This document shows, in pieces, positions 23,022 to 31,529 of a DNA stretch of 39,746 nt. The stretch's first letter is position 1; each line of letters opens with the position of its first letter. The position numbers were made by a program, and so were the translations under genes. The notes below the pieces were generated by a model. The model made no database searches and was not told the origin of the DNA. It saw only the letters and a list, made by a program, of their open reading frames with translations. The DNA is from CAZICM01 sp964537685 (GTDB lineage Bacteria; Myxococcota_A; Polyangia; Polyangiales; Polyangiaceae). The stretch lies in contig CAZICM010000077.1 in assembly GCA_964537685.1 (NCBI GenBank), positions 1-39,746 on the forward strand, given 5' to 3'.

Positions 23022-25322
23022 ATGCTGCTTGGCACACAGGACTTGGGCAAGATTCACGATGCGGCGCTGCAAACTGGCTTGACGGCGCAGCGCAAGGCCC
23101 TGCTTCAGGGGATGGATATCCGCTTTGCTCAAAGCCTAGATCACCACGATCAACCCCATGCCCAGCTTTGGCTGGATCTCAATCGTCTATCGGACTTTCC
23201 CAAAAGCTCGGATGTCATCGACGAGCATCCCTTGGCCATTTGGCTGATGAATGCGGAGCGCCTGTCGATAGCCTATTCCGAAGCCTCGGTCTTTAAACAC
23301 TATCTCGAAAAGCTCCGAGGCCATCTCTCCCAGCGCACCACAACCCGCGAAGGCAGCACCACCGGCACCCGCCGGATGATCTTGCCCAAGCCTTTCTTTG
23401 TAGGCCGCAAGCAAGAGCTTCAGCAATTGCGCGAGGCGCTGCTGCCCGAGAAGGGATTGCCCAAGCCGGTGGCCATTTTAGGCCAAGGCGGTTTGGGAAA
23501 GACGTGGCTGGGCGAGCATTTTATGGCCGAGCATCAAGATCAATTCCGCGGAGGGAGACATAAGCTCATTTTAAATGTGGGCGATCAGCGAAGCGCGGCG
23601 ATGTGCTTGGCCGAGCTCAACCAAGCTTTGAAGCTGGGAGCGCCGCCCGAGCAGCACAAGAAAGCCGTGGCCAAGGCGCTGCGAGAACAAAACATCCTGC
23701 TCCATATCGATAATGCGGATACGGCTGAATTGGCGCTGATGATTGGCGAATTGGTGGGCGCGCTTCCCGGCGCGGCGATTTTGCTCACGGGGCGCTATAC
23801 CCGGCTAGGCGAGGATAGAACCAGCGGATGGGTGAGGATTTTGCCCGATGTGCTCAGTCTTTCGGATGCCCGGGAGCAGGTGAAGCAAGAGCTCTTGGGC
23901 TGTAGACGCTTGCCTTCGGATACCGACATCGATCGCTTGGTCCAGGAATTGGGGCGCCTGCCCCTGGCCATTCATTTGGCGGCCGGGCATATCCGGGCGG
24001 GGCGTTCGGCCGATAGCTTTTTAAACGCGCTGCGGGAAAGCCGCTATCAATTGAAGCCCGTGGATCTAAGCACCGTGGCTCCCGAGGATAGAGCGCGCCA
24101 GGTGCTGGATGCCTCTTTTTCTTTGTCGCTGGAAGCCTTTCGGAAAGAAGCCGAGCCTCTGGTGCCTGCCTTATATGCCTTGGGCTGGGCGCCCTTGGCG
24201 GGCTTTGGTCCAAGCTTGGGCCGGGCCATCACGGAATTGAGCGAATTCGACTTTGAAGAGTTGATCATCCAAGCCCAAGGCCTTGCGCTGCTGGATGAAA
24301 TGCCTGTGGAAGAGCGGGAAGACCAAGCCTGGAAGCTGCATCCGCTGATGGCCAATTGGCTGGGCTTAAAGGGCGACAAGAAGCTGGTTCAGGCGAGGAT
24401 GGGGGCGTGGATTGCGGAGAGGCTGCCTAAGAATCCCCAAGCGAGCCGGGGAAGGCGCTGGGGAGAGCTCAACCAAGAAGCCAAGGGCATAAGGGCCTGG
24501 CTGGAGGATGGGCCTTTGGAGACCTTGGAAGCGGAGTGGGGAGGGTTTTGGATCTATGCAAGCTCTGCGGGAGGGGTGGAAGGGTGGATAGAGGCCGTGG
24601 AAAGAGCCTTGCCCCAGGTACAGGATGCCCGAAAGCGCTCCAATCTGCTTTGGTCCCTGGGCCAAATGGCCCGCTATAGCGGAATGCTGGATAAAGCCTG
24701 GGAAGCCGTGGAGCAAAGCATCCAGATCGATCATAAGCAGGGATGGGAGCGAGCGCTTGCCTCGGATTATTTTCTTCAAGCCGATATTTTAAGGGAGCGG
24801 GGCCGCTTGGACCAGGCTTTGGAGCTCTTGAGGGAGCAGGTGCTTCCCGTGCGCCGGCGCTTGGGCGAAAAGCGGGAGCAGGCCAGCACCCTGGGCAGGA
24901 TCGCCTCGATCCTTCAGGATCGAGACCAATTGGACGAAGCCCTGCGCATTTGGCGGAAAGAAGTCTTGCCCTTGCTCAAAGAAGTGGGCGATGAGCGGGA
25001 TCTTGGGGCGGTGATGGGCAATATCGCCGTGATTCTTTCTGAACAAGGCCACCTGGATGAAGCCATTGAGATCCAGCGCGAGGAGGTGCTTCCGGTGTCA
25101 GTACGCCTGGGCGATAGGCTGGGACTAATCACCGATCGCGCCAATTTGGCCGATGATCTTCTTGAGCGAGGCCACCCCGAGGATCGCCCCGAAGCCCATG
25201 CCCTGCTCTGCCAAGCCCTGGCCGAGGCCCAGCGAATGAAGGTGGCAAAGATGATCGACCATGTTCTCGGCATTCAACAAAAATATAATCTCCCGCCGCT
25301 CGCTCCCAAGCCTCCGCGCTAA
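23022..25322 (+). CDS. STAND ATPase, EAD-NB-ARC-TPR, module 2
   Basis: A 766-residue paralogue of the gene at 20500, colinear along its whole length with the same length and domain order. The N-terminal EAD-like domain (IHDAALQTGLTAQRKALLQG) is close to copy 1. The ATPase motifs are intact: GQGGLGKT, HIDNAD, ILLTGRYT, GRLPLA, LHPLM. The TPR region differs at many surface positions (for example ADILRERGRLDQALELLREQ). It starts at ATG 23022, with the same preceding GGCGGGCG as copy 1. The 3' end leads into the repeat-bearing spacer at 25323-25760. It is probably expressed from the module 2 leader, since the nuclease gene before it is gone. Confidence 0.9.
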   Translation: MLLGTQDLGKIHDAALQTGLTAQRKALLQGMDIRFAQSLDHHDQPHAQLWLDLNRLSDFPKSSDVIDEHPLAIWLMNAERLSIAYSEASVFKHYLEKLRGHLSQRTTTREGSTTGTRRMILPKPFFVGRKQELQQLREALLPEKGLPKPVAILGQGGLGKTWLGEHFMAEHQDQFRGGRHKLILNVGDQRSAAMCLAELNQALKLGAPPEQHKKAVAKALREQNILLHIDNADTAELALMIGELVGALPGAAILLTGRYTRLGEDRTSGWVRILPDVLSLSDAREQVKQELLGCRRLPSDTDIDRLVQELGRLPLAIHLAAGHIRAGRSADSFLNALRESRYQLKPVDLSTVAPEDRARQVLDASFSLSLEAFRKEAEPLVPALYALGWAPLAGFGPSLGRAITELSEFDFEELIIQAQGLALLDEMPVEEREDQAWKLHPLMANWLGLKGDKKLVQARMGAWIAERLPKNPQASRGRRWGELNQEAKGIRAWLEDGPLETLEAEWGGFWIYASSAGGVEGWIEAVERALPQVQDARKRSNLLWSLGQMARYSGMLDKAWEAVEQSIQIDHKQGWERALASDYFLQADILRERGRLDQALELLREQVLPVRRRLGEKREQASTLGRIASILQDRDQLDEALRIWRKEVLPLLKEVGDERDLGAVMGNIAVILSEQGHLDEAIEIQREEVLPVSVRLGDRLGLITDRANLADDLLERGHPEDRPEAHALLCQALAEAQRMKVAKMIDHVLGIQQKYNLPPLAPKPPR

Positions 25323-25760
25323 GCCGCCCCACCCCAGAAATCCCCGCCCTTTCCCGCCCAAACCCAAAAATCCCCTCGCTCTTCGCCCCCTCAACCTGCT
25401 TTGTTCCCCAAAACCGTCCGGCTTTTCCAAGCTCAACCTGCTGAGTTCACCAAAACCGTCCGGCTTTCCCGGCCTAAGCGTGCTTGGTTCAGCCAAGCTC
25501 CACGAAAAATCGCCCCTCAACCTGCTGGGTTCAACAAAACCGTCCACAAAATCCACGCCTCTACCTGCTGGGTTCCCCCATTCCCTTCGGCTTGACCCTC
25601 CTCGGCAGGCCCTCCAACAACAACCCGCGCGCCTTGCGCCTCCTCGGCAAGATCGGCCCGAAAAGCCTGGACGCCTTTTTCGATCTCGGCAGGTTGAGCC
25701 CCCCAAAACCAAAGAACCCGCCCCGCCATGGGCAACCCCCATCCTCATCAAACGCCCCGC
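25323..25760. other. Spacer between modules 2 and 3 with decayed repeats
   Basis: A 438-base C-rich interval with no convincing gene. Long open frames exist on both strands, running out of or into neighbouring genes, but they consist of repeats and Pro/Lys-rich sequence. It contains a 42-bp tandem repeat (25390-25558) and, further on, diverged fragments (CTCCTCGGCA appears at about 25609 and 25650). Modules 1 and 2 are joined without such a spacer, so this is an insertion or a decayed gene specific to this junction. Confidence 0.6.
25390..25558. repeat. 42-bp degenerate tandem repeat
   Basis: Four consecutive units begin at 25390, 25432, 25474 and 25516, each starting with CTCAACCTGCT or a variant (CTAAGCGTGCT in unit 3). 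Units 1 and 2 share CACCAAAACCGTCCGGCTTT or a near match; unit 4 is two bases longer. In the plus frame each unit encodes 14 residues, as in LNLLSSPKPSGFPG. The opposite strand is also open with 14-residue periodicity. The in-frame length may reflect a former Leu-rich repeat protein. Confidence 0.75.
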
Positions 25761-25872
25761 CAGGTCTTTTTCATCAAATTGGATATCGATTTGATGCACG
25801 ATTAAAACAAATAGATCGGATGAGCAAAAAAAATCTTGCGATCGCATTTGATCATGCTACAAAGCATCACCA
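25761..25872 (+). promoter_or_regulatory. Module 3 leader with operator-like inverted repeat
   Basis: Same architecture as the module 2 leader: CATCAAAT (25772-25779) and ATTTGATG (25789-25796) around TGGATATCG, then GCACGATTAAAACAAATAG, ATCGGATGAGC, an A8 run and GCGATCGC. It ends at the start of the only intact Uma2-like gene. Presence of the same inverted repeat in front of two modules and a degenerate version in front of the first suggests a common regulator or self-regulation. Confidence 0.55.
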
Positions 25873-26721
25873 ATGCCCGCCGCGCAATCAAAGCCAAAAC
25901 CACCCCAAAAATCGTTCCCGCGCCTAAGCGATCATTTGATATTGCCCGAACGCGGACGCGAAGAAATCGTGCGCGGTCAAGTCCTATCGATGGAGTCGGG
26001 CGATCCACCCCACGCCGACGAGCAGGCGCACATCGCCAGTGTAATTCATACCCACTCAAAGCCGGAGTATCAAAGCGCCGTCGAATTGCTCACCCGCTTC
26101 AACGTAGGCAGCAACTTCGCCGCCGATGCGTCCATTCGAAAAAAAGGGATTGATCCCGTCACGGGCGATCGCTACTTGGAAGAGCTGGCCTTTGAAGTCG
26201 TCCACACCCAAAGCAACAAGAGCATCAAAGACAGAGCGCAGGATTTATCCGAGCGGGGTGTCCGACGAATCTTTGCCATCTTCGTGAAAGAAGGCTGGAT
26301 TGGTGAATGGAACGACGAAACCCAAGCCTTTGATAAGCTCGATCCCAAAGGGAATATCAAAGATCAAGCGCTGATCCGGCCCATCAAAGTCAAAGCGCTC
26401 TTGGATATGGCGGAAGGCGAAAAGGAAATAAGCCGGGCGCTGCTCATCAAAAACAATGAAGTGCTGGTGAAGCATGTTGAGAAGGCCAAGAAGGCGGCCT
26501 TTCAGGAGGGACGCGAGGAGGGACGGGAAGAGGGGCGCGAGGAGGGACGGGAAGAAGGCTCAAGGCGAGCTTGGATTCAAGCGCTGATGAATGTCATTCA
26601 AGAGCGTTTTGGTTCCGTGTCTCAACCCTTTGAAGCCCGTATTCAAACGCTGTCCGCGGAGGAGTTGCAGGGACTGATCAAGCGGGCATCGAAGGCGGAG
26701 CGGATCGAAGAGCTGGAATAG
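25873..26721 (+). CDS. Uma2-like PD-(D/E)XK nuclease-fold protein with REEG repeats, module 3 (intact)
   Basis: A 282-residue protein. After a short variable N-terminus, HLILPERGREEIVRGQVLSM begins the Uma2-type restriction-endonuclease-like fold. Asp85 in FAADASIRKKG and Glu108 in EELAFEVVHTQS are the likely metal ligands, followed by the helix DLSERGVRRIFAIFVKEG. After LIRPIKVKALLDMA comes a charged helix with four REEG units, then a C-terminal segment (LSAEELQGLIKRASKAE) shared with the remnants in module 1 and with the fourth copy at the right edge. Nuclease activity is inferred from the fold. It ends 66 bases before STAND copy 3 and is likely co-transcribed with it. Confidence 0.8.
   Translation: MPAAQSKPKPPQKSFPRLSDHLILPERGREEIVRGQVLSMESGDPPHADEQAHIASVIHTHSKPEYQSAVELLTRFNVGSNFAADASIRKKGIDPVTGDRYLEELAFEVVHTQSNKSIKDRAQDLSERGVRRIFAIFVKEGWIGEWNDETQAFDKLDPKGNIKDQALIRPIKVKALLDMAEGEKEISRALLIKNNEVLVKHVEKAKKAAFQEGREEGREEGREEGREEGSRRAWIQALMNVIQERFGSVSQPFEARIQTLSAEELQGLIKRASKAERIEELE
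26512..26559 (+). repeat. REEG coding micro-repeat (4 units of 12 bp)
   Basis: Four tandem 12-base units encode Arg-Glu-Glu-Gly inside the Uma2-like gene. The copy at the right edge of the window has six such units at the corresponding place, so the repeat number varies between paralogues. Confidence 0.8.
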
Positions 26722-26787
26722 AGATCTATTGCTTTCCAGGTATTGCCTTGATATAGCCGCATCTTCCCCAGCGAAGAGGGGCCGGCG

Positions 26788-29097
26788 ATGCTGCTTCAAA
26801 CACAGGAATTGCACGAGATTTACAACACGGCCCTGGCCCTTCAGTTGGGCGATCGGCGCGATGCGCTGATGAGCAGTATCGATGTGCGCATTGCACAAGG
26901 CATGATCCGGAGTCCCCGCCCGGCCGATCAGCTTTTGGAGGATTTAAATTTTTTATCGCGATACCCCAAGAACCCGGATATTGCCGCCGAACATCCTTTG
27001 ATCATTTGGCTGACGACGGCCATACAGTTATCGCCTGAACATCCCCGGGCCTCGGTCTTCACGCAATATCTCGAAAAATTAAGGGCTCAGCTCTCCGAAC
27101 GCTCAACCGCCAACGACAAAGCGACGCAGGACATACGCCGGCCCATTCGGTCCAAGCCTTTTTTTGTGGGCCGCAAGCAAGAGCTTCAGCAATTGGGCGA
27201 GGCGCTGTTGCCCGGGCAGGGATTGCCCAAACCGGTGGCCATTGTAGGTCAAGGCGGATTGGGAAAGACATGGCTCGGCGAGCATTTTTTCGAGCAGCAT
27301 CACGCGCGCTTTCCGGGAGGACGATATAAACTGATTTTAAATGTGGGCGATCAGCGAAGCGCGGCGATGTGCTTGGCCGAGCTCAATCAAGCGTTGCAGG
27401 TGGGAGCGCGGCCCGAACAGCATCGGGACGCCGTGGCCAAGGCATTAAGGGAACGAAGCATTCTGCTCCATATCGATAATGCGGATACGGCTGAATTAGC
27501 GGCAATGGTCGGCGAATTGGTGGGCGCGCTTGCCGGCGCGGCGATTCTGCTTACGGGGCGCTATACCCGGCTGGGCGAGGATAGAACCAGCGGATGGGTG
27601 AGGATTTTGCCCGATGTGCTCAGTTTGGACGATGCCCGGGAGCAAGTGAAGCAAGAGCTTTTGGGTTGTCAGCGATTGCCTGTGGATAAAGATATAGAGC
27701 GACTGGTCCGGGAATTGGGAAGGCTGCCTTTGGCCATTCATTTGGCGGCTGGGCATTTGAAGGCGGGGCGTTCGGTCGATCGATTTTTAAAAGCGCTCTA
27801 TGAAACGGGCTATCAATTAAAGCCGGTGGATGTAAGCACCGTGGCTCCCGAGGATAGAGCGCGCCAGGTGCTGGATGCGTCGTTTTCTTTGTCGCTGGAA
27901 GCTTTTCGAAATCAGGCCGAGCCTCTGTTGCCCGCCTTATATGCCTTGGGATGGGCGCCTTTGGCCGGTTTTGGTACAAGCTTGGGCATGGCGATTACAG
28001 GATTGAGCGAGTTCGACTTTGAAGAATTGATTATTCAAGCGCGGGGGCTTGCGCTGCTGGATGAAGTGCCCGTGGAAGAGCGGGAAGATTTTGCGTGGAG
28101 GCTGCATCCTTTGATGGCGGGGTGGCTGGGCCTAAAGGGCGAAAAGAAGCTGGTGCAAGAGAGGATGGGGGCGTGGATTTTGGAGAGGCTGCCTGATGAT
28201 CCCCAAGAGAGCCGGGGAAGACGATGGGAAGAGCTCAACCAAGAGGCCAAGGGTGTGAGGGACTGGCTGGAGGATGGGCCTTTTGAGACTTTGGAAGCGG
28301 AGTGGGGAGGGCTTTGGTCGTATGCAAGCAATGCTGGAGGCGTGGAAGGCTGGATCGATGCGGTGGAAAGAGCCTTGCCTCAGGTGAAGGATGCCCGAAA
28401 GCGCTCCGATCTGTTCTGGTCCCTGGGCCAAATGACCGGTTACAGCGGAATGCTGAACAAGGCATGGCAAGCTGTGGAGCAAAGAATCCAGATCGATCAG
28501 GAGCAGATGTGGGAGCAAGAACTTGCCTCAGATTATGGCCTTCAAGCCGATATTTTGAGAGAACAGGGCCAGTTGGACCAGGCTTTGAATCTCCTGAGGA
28601 ACCAGGTGCTTCCAGTGTTCCAACGCTTGGGCGAGAAACGGGAACAGGCCCTCACCCTGGGCAGAATCGCCTCCATCCTGCAGAAGCAAGCGCATTTAGA
28701 GGATGCTCTGCGCATTCGGCGCGAGGAAGCCCTGCCTTTGCACAAAGAAGCGGGCGATGAGCGGGAGCTTGCGGTGGAGATGGCCAATATCGCCTGGATT
28801 CTTGCTAGACAAGGCCACCTCGACAAAGCTATTGAAATCAGACGCCAGGAGGTACTTCCAGTGTATGAACGCCTGGGCGAGCGCCTGGCACTCATCGCCT
28901 CGCGCGCCAATTTGACCGATACGCTTCTCCAGCGAGGCCGCCCCGAGGATCGTCCAGAAGCCCACGAGCTGCTCTGCCAAGCCCTAGCCGAGGCCGAGCG
29001 AATGAAGGTGGCTAAGTTGATCGACCATATTCTCGGCATTCAACAACGCTACAACCTCCCCCCACTCATCCCCAAGCCCCCCGCTAAGCCCACTTAA
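26788..29097 (+). CDS. STAND ATPase, EAD-NB-ARC-TPR, module 3
   Basis: A 769-residue third paralogue. The ATPase core keeps long identical stretches with copies 1 and 2 (VGRKQELQQL, GQGGLGKTWLGEHF, ILLTGRYTRLGEDRTSGW, APEDRARQVLDASFSLSLEA). The N-terminal EAD-like domain (ELHEIYNTALALQLGDRRDA, then EDLNFLSRYPKNPDIAAEHP) is clearly more diverged than copies 1 and 2 are from each other. TPR-like repeats fill the C-terminus. This is the only copy preceded by an intact Uma2-like gene, so it may retain the ancestral pairing. Its stop overlaps the stop of the convergent transglycosylase gene by four bases. Confidence 0.9.
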   Translation: MLLQTQELHEIYNTALALQLGDRRDALMSSIDVRIAQGMIRSPRPADQLLEDLNFLSRYPKNPDIAAEHPLIIWLTTAIQLSPEHPRASVFTQYLEKLRAQLSERSTANDKATQDIRRPIRSKPFFVGRKQELQQLGEALLPGQGLPKPVAIVGQGGLGKTWLGEHFFEQHHARFPGGRYKLILNVGDQRSAAMCLAELNQALQVGARPEQHRDAVAKALRERSILLHIDNADTAELAAMVGELVGALAGAAILLTGRYTRLGEDRTSGWVRILPDVLSLDDAREQVKQELLGCQRLPVDKDIERLVRELGRLPLAIHLAAGHLKAGRSVDRFLKALYETGYQLKPVDVSTVAPEDRARQVLDASFSLSLEAFRNQAEPLLPALYALGWAPLAGFGTSLGMAITGLSEFDFEELIIQARGLALLDEVPVEEREDFAWRLHPLMAGWLGLKGEKKLVQERMGAWILERLPDDPQESRGRRWEELNQEAKGVRDWLEDGPFETLEAEWGGLWSYASNAGGVEGWIDAVERALPQVKDARKRSDLFWSLGQMTGYSGMLNKAWQAVEQRIQIDQEQMWEQELASDYGLQADILREQGQLDQALNLLRNQVLPVFQRLGEKREQALTLGRIASILQKQAHLEDALRIRREEALPLHKEAGDERELAVEMANIAWILARQGHLDKAIEIRRQEVLPVYERLGERLALIASRANLTDTLLQRGRPEDRPEAHELLCQALAEAERMKVAKLIDHILGIQQRYNLPPLIPKPPAKPT

Positions 29098-31451
29098 TTC
29101 CCCTTAGGCTTCTCGCCCCCAGCCTCCCCCTCCTTGGGCGCTTCCTTCCCATTCTCATCCCCGCCCCCCTCTTCATCATCCGGCTTCTCCCCCTCGTCGT
29201 TTTCTTCGCCCTCGGCGTTCTTGATCAACAACGCAGGCTTTACAGGCGCCGAATCTTCACCCGTCGCCGAAGTCGACACAACAACCGTCTCCCCCGGCTC
29301 CCCTTCCTTCGCATCCCCTGGAACCGCAGGCGCCGCCTTCTTGCTCGGCACATACACCACCAACCTCTCCCCAGGCCGAAGTGGCGCAGACCGCGAACGA
29401 TGGTTTATTCTTTCCACCATTCCCTGCGAAAGCCCATAGCGCTTCGCTATATCTTTAAACGTATCCCCAGCCTTTACCGTTACCGCTATGCGCTTGCGAC
29501 CTTTTTTGCCCTCAAAATAATCAAAAAACTCATCCGTGCCCACCGTCATCAGTTTTACGTCTTTGTCTTCCAGCAACAAAACGTCCGATAAATTGCGCCG
29601 GTTCGGTACAAAGGCTTGAAGCGTCATCCCTTCATGCAGCGATGCCGTCGGATCTAAAGTGTTCCAGCGGCATAGCTCGTCCGCCGTTATACCCAATACC
29701 TGCGATAGCTCCCGAAGCGTGTCTCCTGCCACCACCCTATAAAATACCCGCTTCCGGTTGGTATAAACAAAAGACTCCGCGGGCAGCACCACCACAGGCG
29801 GATTCGCCGCATGGCTTTCAATCGCCTTCTCAGGCGCCGCCGGAACCAAAATGACCGTCCCAGGCCGAATCACTTCCCCAGGGCGCAGTCCATTGATCTT
29901 TTGAAGCGAACTCTTAAACATTCCCCGCGCCGCCGCGATATCTTCCAGCGATTCGCCCCAGCGCACTTGCCTTCGTTCCAGCTTGCTTTCCCGCTCTAGT
30001 AAACTCGGTATGCTCTTGGCCGCTACTGCCGCCTTTCCAGGGGGAACCCGAACCACCCATTTTCCTTCAGGGCCATTGGGCATTAACGGCGGCGTCCGTC
30101 CCGCGAGAAGCTGAGGATTGAGCGCGCTGATATCGTTTAATGGCGTTCCCGCCGCATCCGCAATGGTATGTAAAGGGATGCCCGAGCCTACCGCAATCTT
30201 ATCAAAGGCTATCGCAGGCTCCAGTTCGACTTCATTGCATCCAAAGACGTCTTTATTGCGCGCCACAATCGCCATCGCCACAATCTTTGGAACATAGAGC
30301 GCCGTCTCCAATGGCATGCCCGCCTCCAGCCGGCTTAGCTCCCAAAAGTCATTGGTATTGTATTTGCGAATCGATGCCAATAGTCCGCCATAGCCCATAT
30401 TGTAAGCCGCAAAGGCCAGTTCCCAGGTGCCAAAGCGTTTAAATAAATCCGATAAATACCGGGCCGCCGCCAAGGTCGAGCGTTCCGGGTCCAGCCTTTC
30501 ATCGATCCACCGGTCCACCGTTAACCCATAGACACGCGCGCCGTCGGGCATAAATTGCCATAGGCCAGCCGCGCCCACAGGCGAATGAATCGATGGATCA
30601 AATCCGCTTTCAACCAGCGATAACCATAAAATATCTTCTGGCAGCTTGTTCTCCGCGAGTACCCTTCGAATCGAAGCCGCGAATTTGCCGCTCCGCTGAA
30701 TCCACGCCGCAACCATCTTTTTTCCGCGAGGGTTATCCCGATAGTATTCCAGGTAGCGGATAACGCGCTCGTCCCAGCGTACGGGGATATCGGGCATATT
30801 GAGTTTGCGCAGCCACGATAGATCGCGCGCTATGGGTGCGGGAGCCGGCGCTTTCACCAATCCCTGCGATGGCATGCCCGAAGCATTGATTCGAGGCCCC
30901 TGCGCGTCCAGCAATAGACTCCCAGGCGCTTCCCAGGGTGGCCCCGCGCTCGGTGTATTCGGCGGAAATAAAGCGAGATCCAATTCCCGCATCGCTATCA
31001 GTTCAGGCGATTCCTTGGTCGTCGCTCCGCCTGTTCCGCCCGAGATTACCCGGCGGGCGTTTTCATCGGGCTGCCCAGGTTCGCTGCCCGGCTTTCGAGG
31101 CAAAGGCTTTTTACCGGGCTTTTCATTGCGTTTTGGCTTGGCCGCCGCTTTCTTCGCCGGGCTCTTCGATGGCTTGGCCGGCTGAGCCTTCGCCGCTTTG
31201 GGAGCAGGCTCGGCCTTCGCTTTTTCACCGGGTTTTTCGGCTGCTTTTTCGCCTGCCTTTTCGCCTGCTTTAGGCGGGGCCGCCTTGGGCGCCGCACTCT
31301 TCGCCGGCTCCGCAACCACAATGGGAGCGGGAGGCGGTTTAGGCGGCGTTTGCGCATAGAGCGAAGGCGTTGAATGGGCCAGCGCAAGCAAAAAAACAGC
31401 GCCCGAAAGCGCGGGCCTATAGGGCTTTTCTCGGCGTAGTCGCATCACCAT
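29094..31451 (-). CDS. MltD-like lytic transglycosylase with LysM domains
   Basis: A 785-residue exported peptidoglycan hydrolase. A signal peptide (AVFLLALAHSTPSLYAQ) is followed by a long Ala/Lys/Pro-rich linker (about 35-135), unusual in length. The SLT catalytic domain has LPEDILWLSLVESGFDP with catalytic Glu281, then GAAGLWQFMP and LAFAAYNMGYGG. Three clear LysM domains follow (YRVVAGDTLRELSQVLGI, VTVKAGDTFKDIAKRYGL and a weaker RRQVRWGESLEDIAAARG), with a degenerate one before them. The C-terminal 60 residues are acidic and low-complexity. The enzyme cleaves glycan strands to 1,6-anhydromuropeptides in the periplasm. The start could be the ATG at 31451 or the in-frame ATG at 31445. It is convergent with STAND copy 3. 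Confidence 0.92.
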   Translation of the reverse strand: MVMRLRREKPYRPALSGAVFLLALAHSTPSLYAQTPPKPPPAPIVVAEPAKSAAPKAAPPKAGEKAGEKAAEKPGEKAKAEPAPKAAKAQPAKPSKSPAKKAAAKPKRNEKPGKKPLPRKPGSEPGQPDENARRVISGGTGGATTKESPELIAMRELDLALFPPNTPSAGPPWEAPGSLLLDAQGPRINASGMPSQGLVKAPAPAPIARDLSWLRKLNMPDIPVRWDERVIRYLEYYRDNPRGKKMVAAWIQRSGKFAASIRRVLAENKLPEDILWLSLVESGFDPSIHSPVGAAGLWQFMPDGARVYGLTVDRWIDERLDPERSTLAAARYLSDLFKRFGTWELAFAAYNMGYGGLLASIRKYNTNDFWELSRLEAGMPLETALYVPKIVAMAIVARNKDVFGCNEVELEPAIAFDKIAVGSGIPLHTIADAAGTPLNDISALNPQLLAGRTPPLMPNGPEGKWVVRVPPGKAAVAAKSIPSLLERESKLERRQVRWGESLEDIAAARGMFKSSLQKINGLRPGEVIRPGTVILVPAAPEKAIESHAANPPVVVLPAESFVYTNRKRVFYRVVAGDTLRELSQVLGITADELCRWNTLDPTASLHEGMTLQAFVPNRRNLSDVLLLEDKDVKLMTVGTDEFFDYFEGKKGRKRIAVTVKAGDTFKDIAKRYGLSQGMVERINHRSRSAPLRPGERLVVYVPSKKAAPAVPGDAKEGEPGETVVVSTSATGEDSAPVKPALLIKNAEGEENDEGEKPDDEEGGGDENGKEAPKEGEAGGEKPKGN

Positions 31452-31529
31452 ACAAAAATCCTAAAAAATCCCGGACGCCTTTTTTCGCATGGCCAAGCAG
31501 GGCGGTCAACTTTTGAACCAATATTTTTT

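Noticed and set aside
23028..23048. Sigma-54 promoter (TGGCAC ... TTGG)
   Set aside because: The spacing and -12 element do not fit, and the site lies inside the STAND coding sequence.
25125..25847. 240-codon minus-strand frame across the repeat spacer
   Set aside because: It begins in the module 3 leader and ends inside STAND copy 2; its content is the reverse translation of the 42-bp repeat and low-complexity Gly/Arg sequence.
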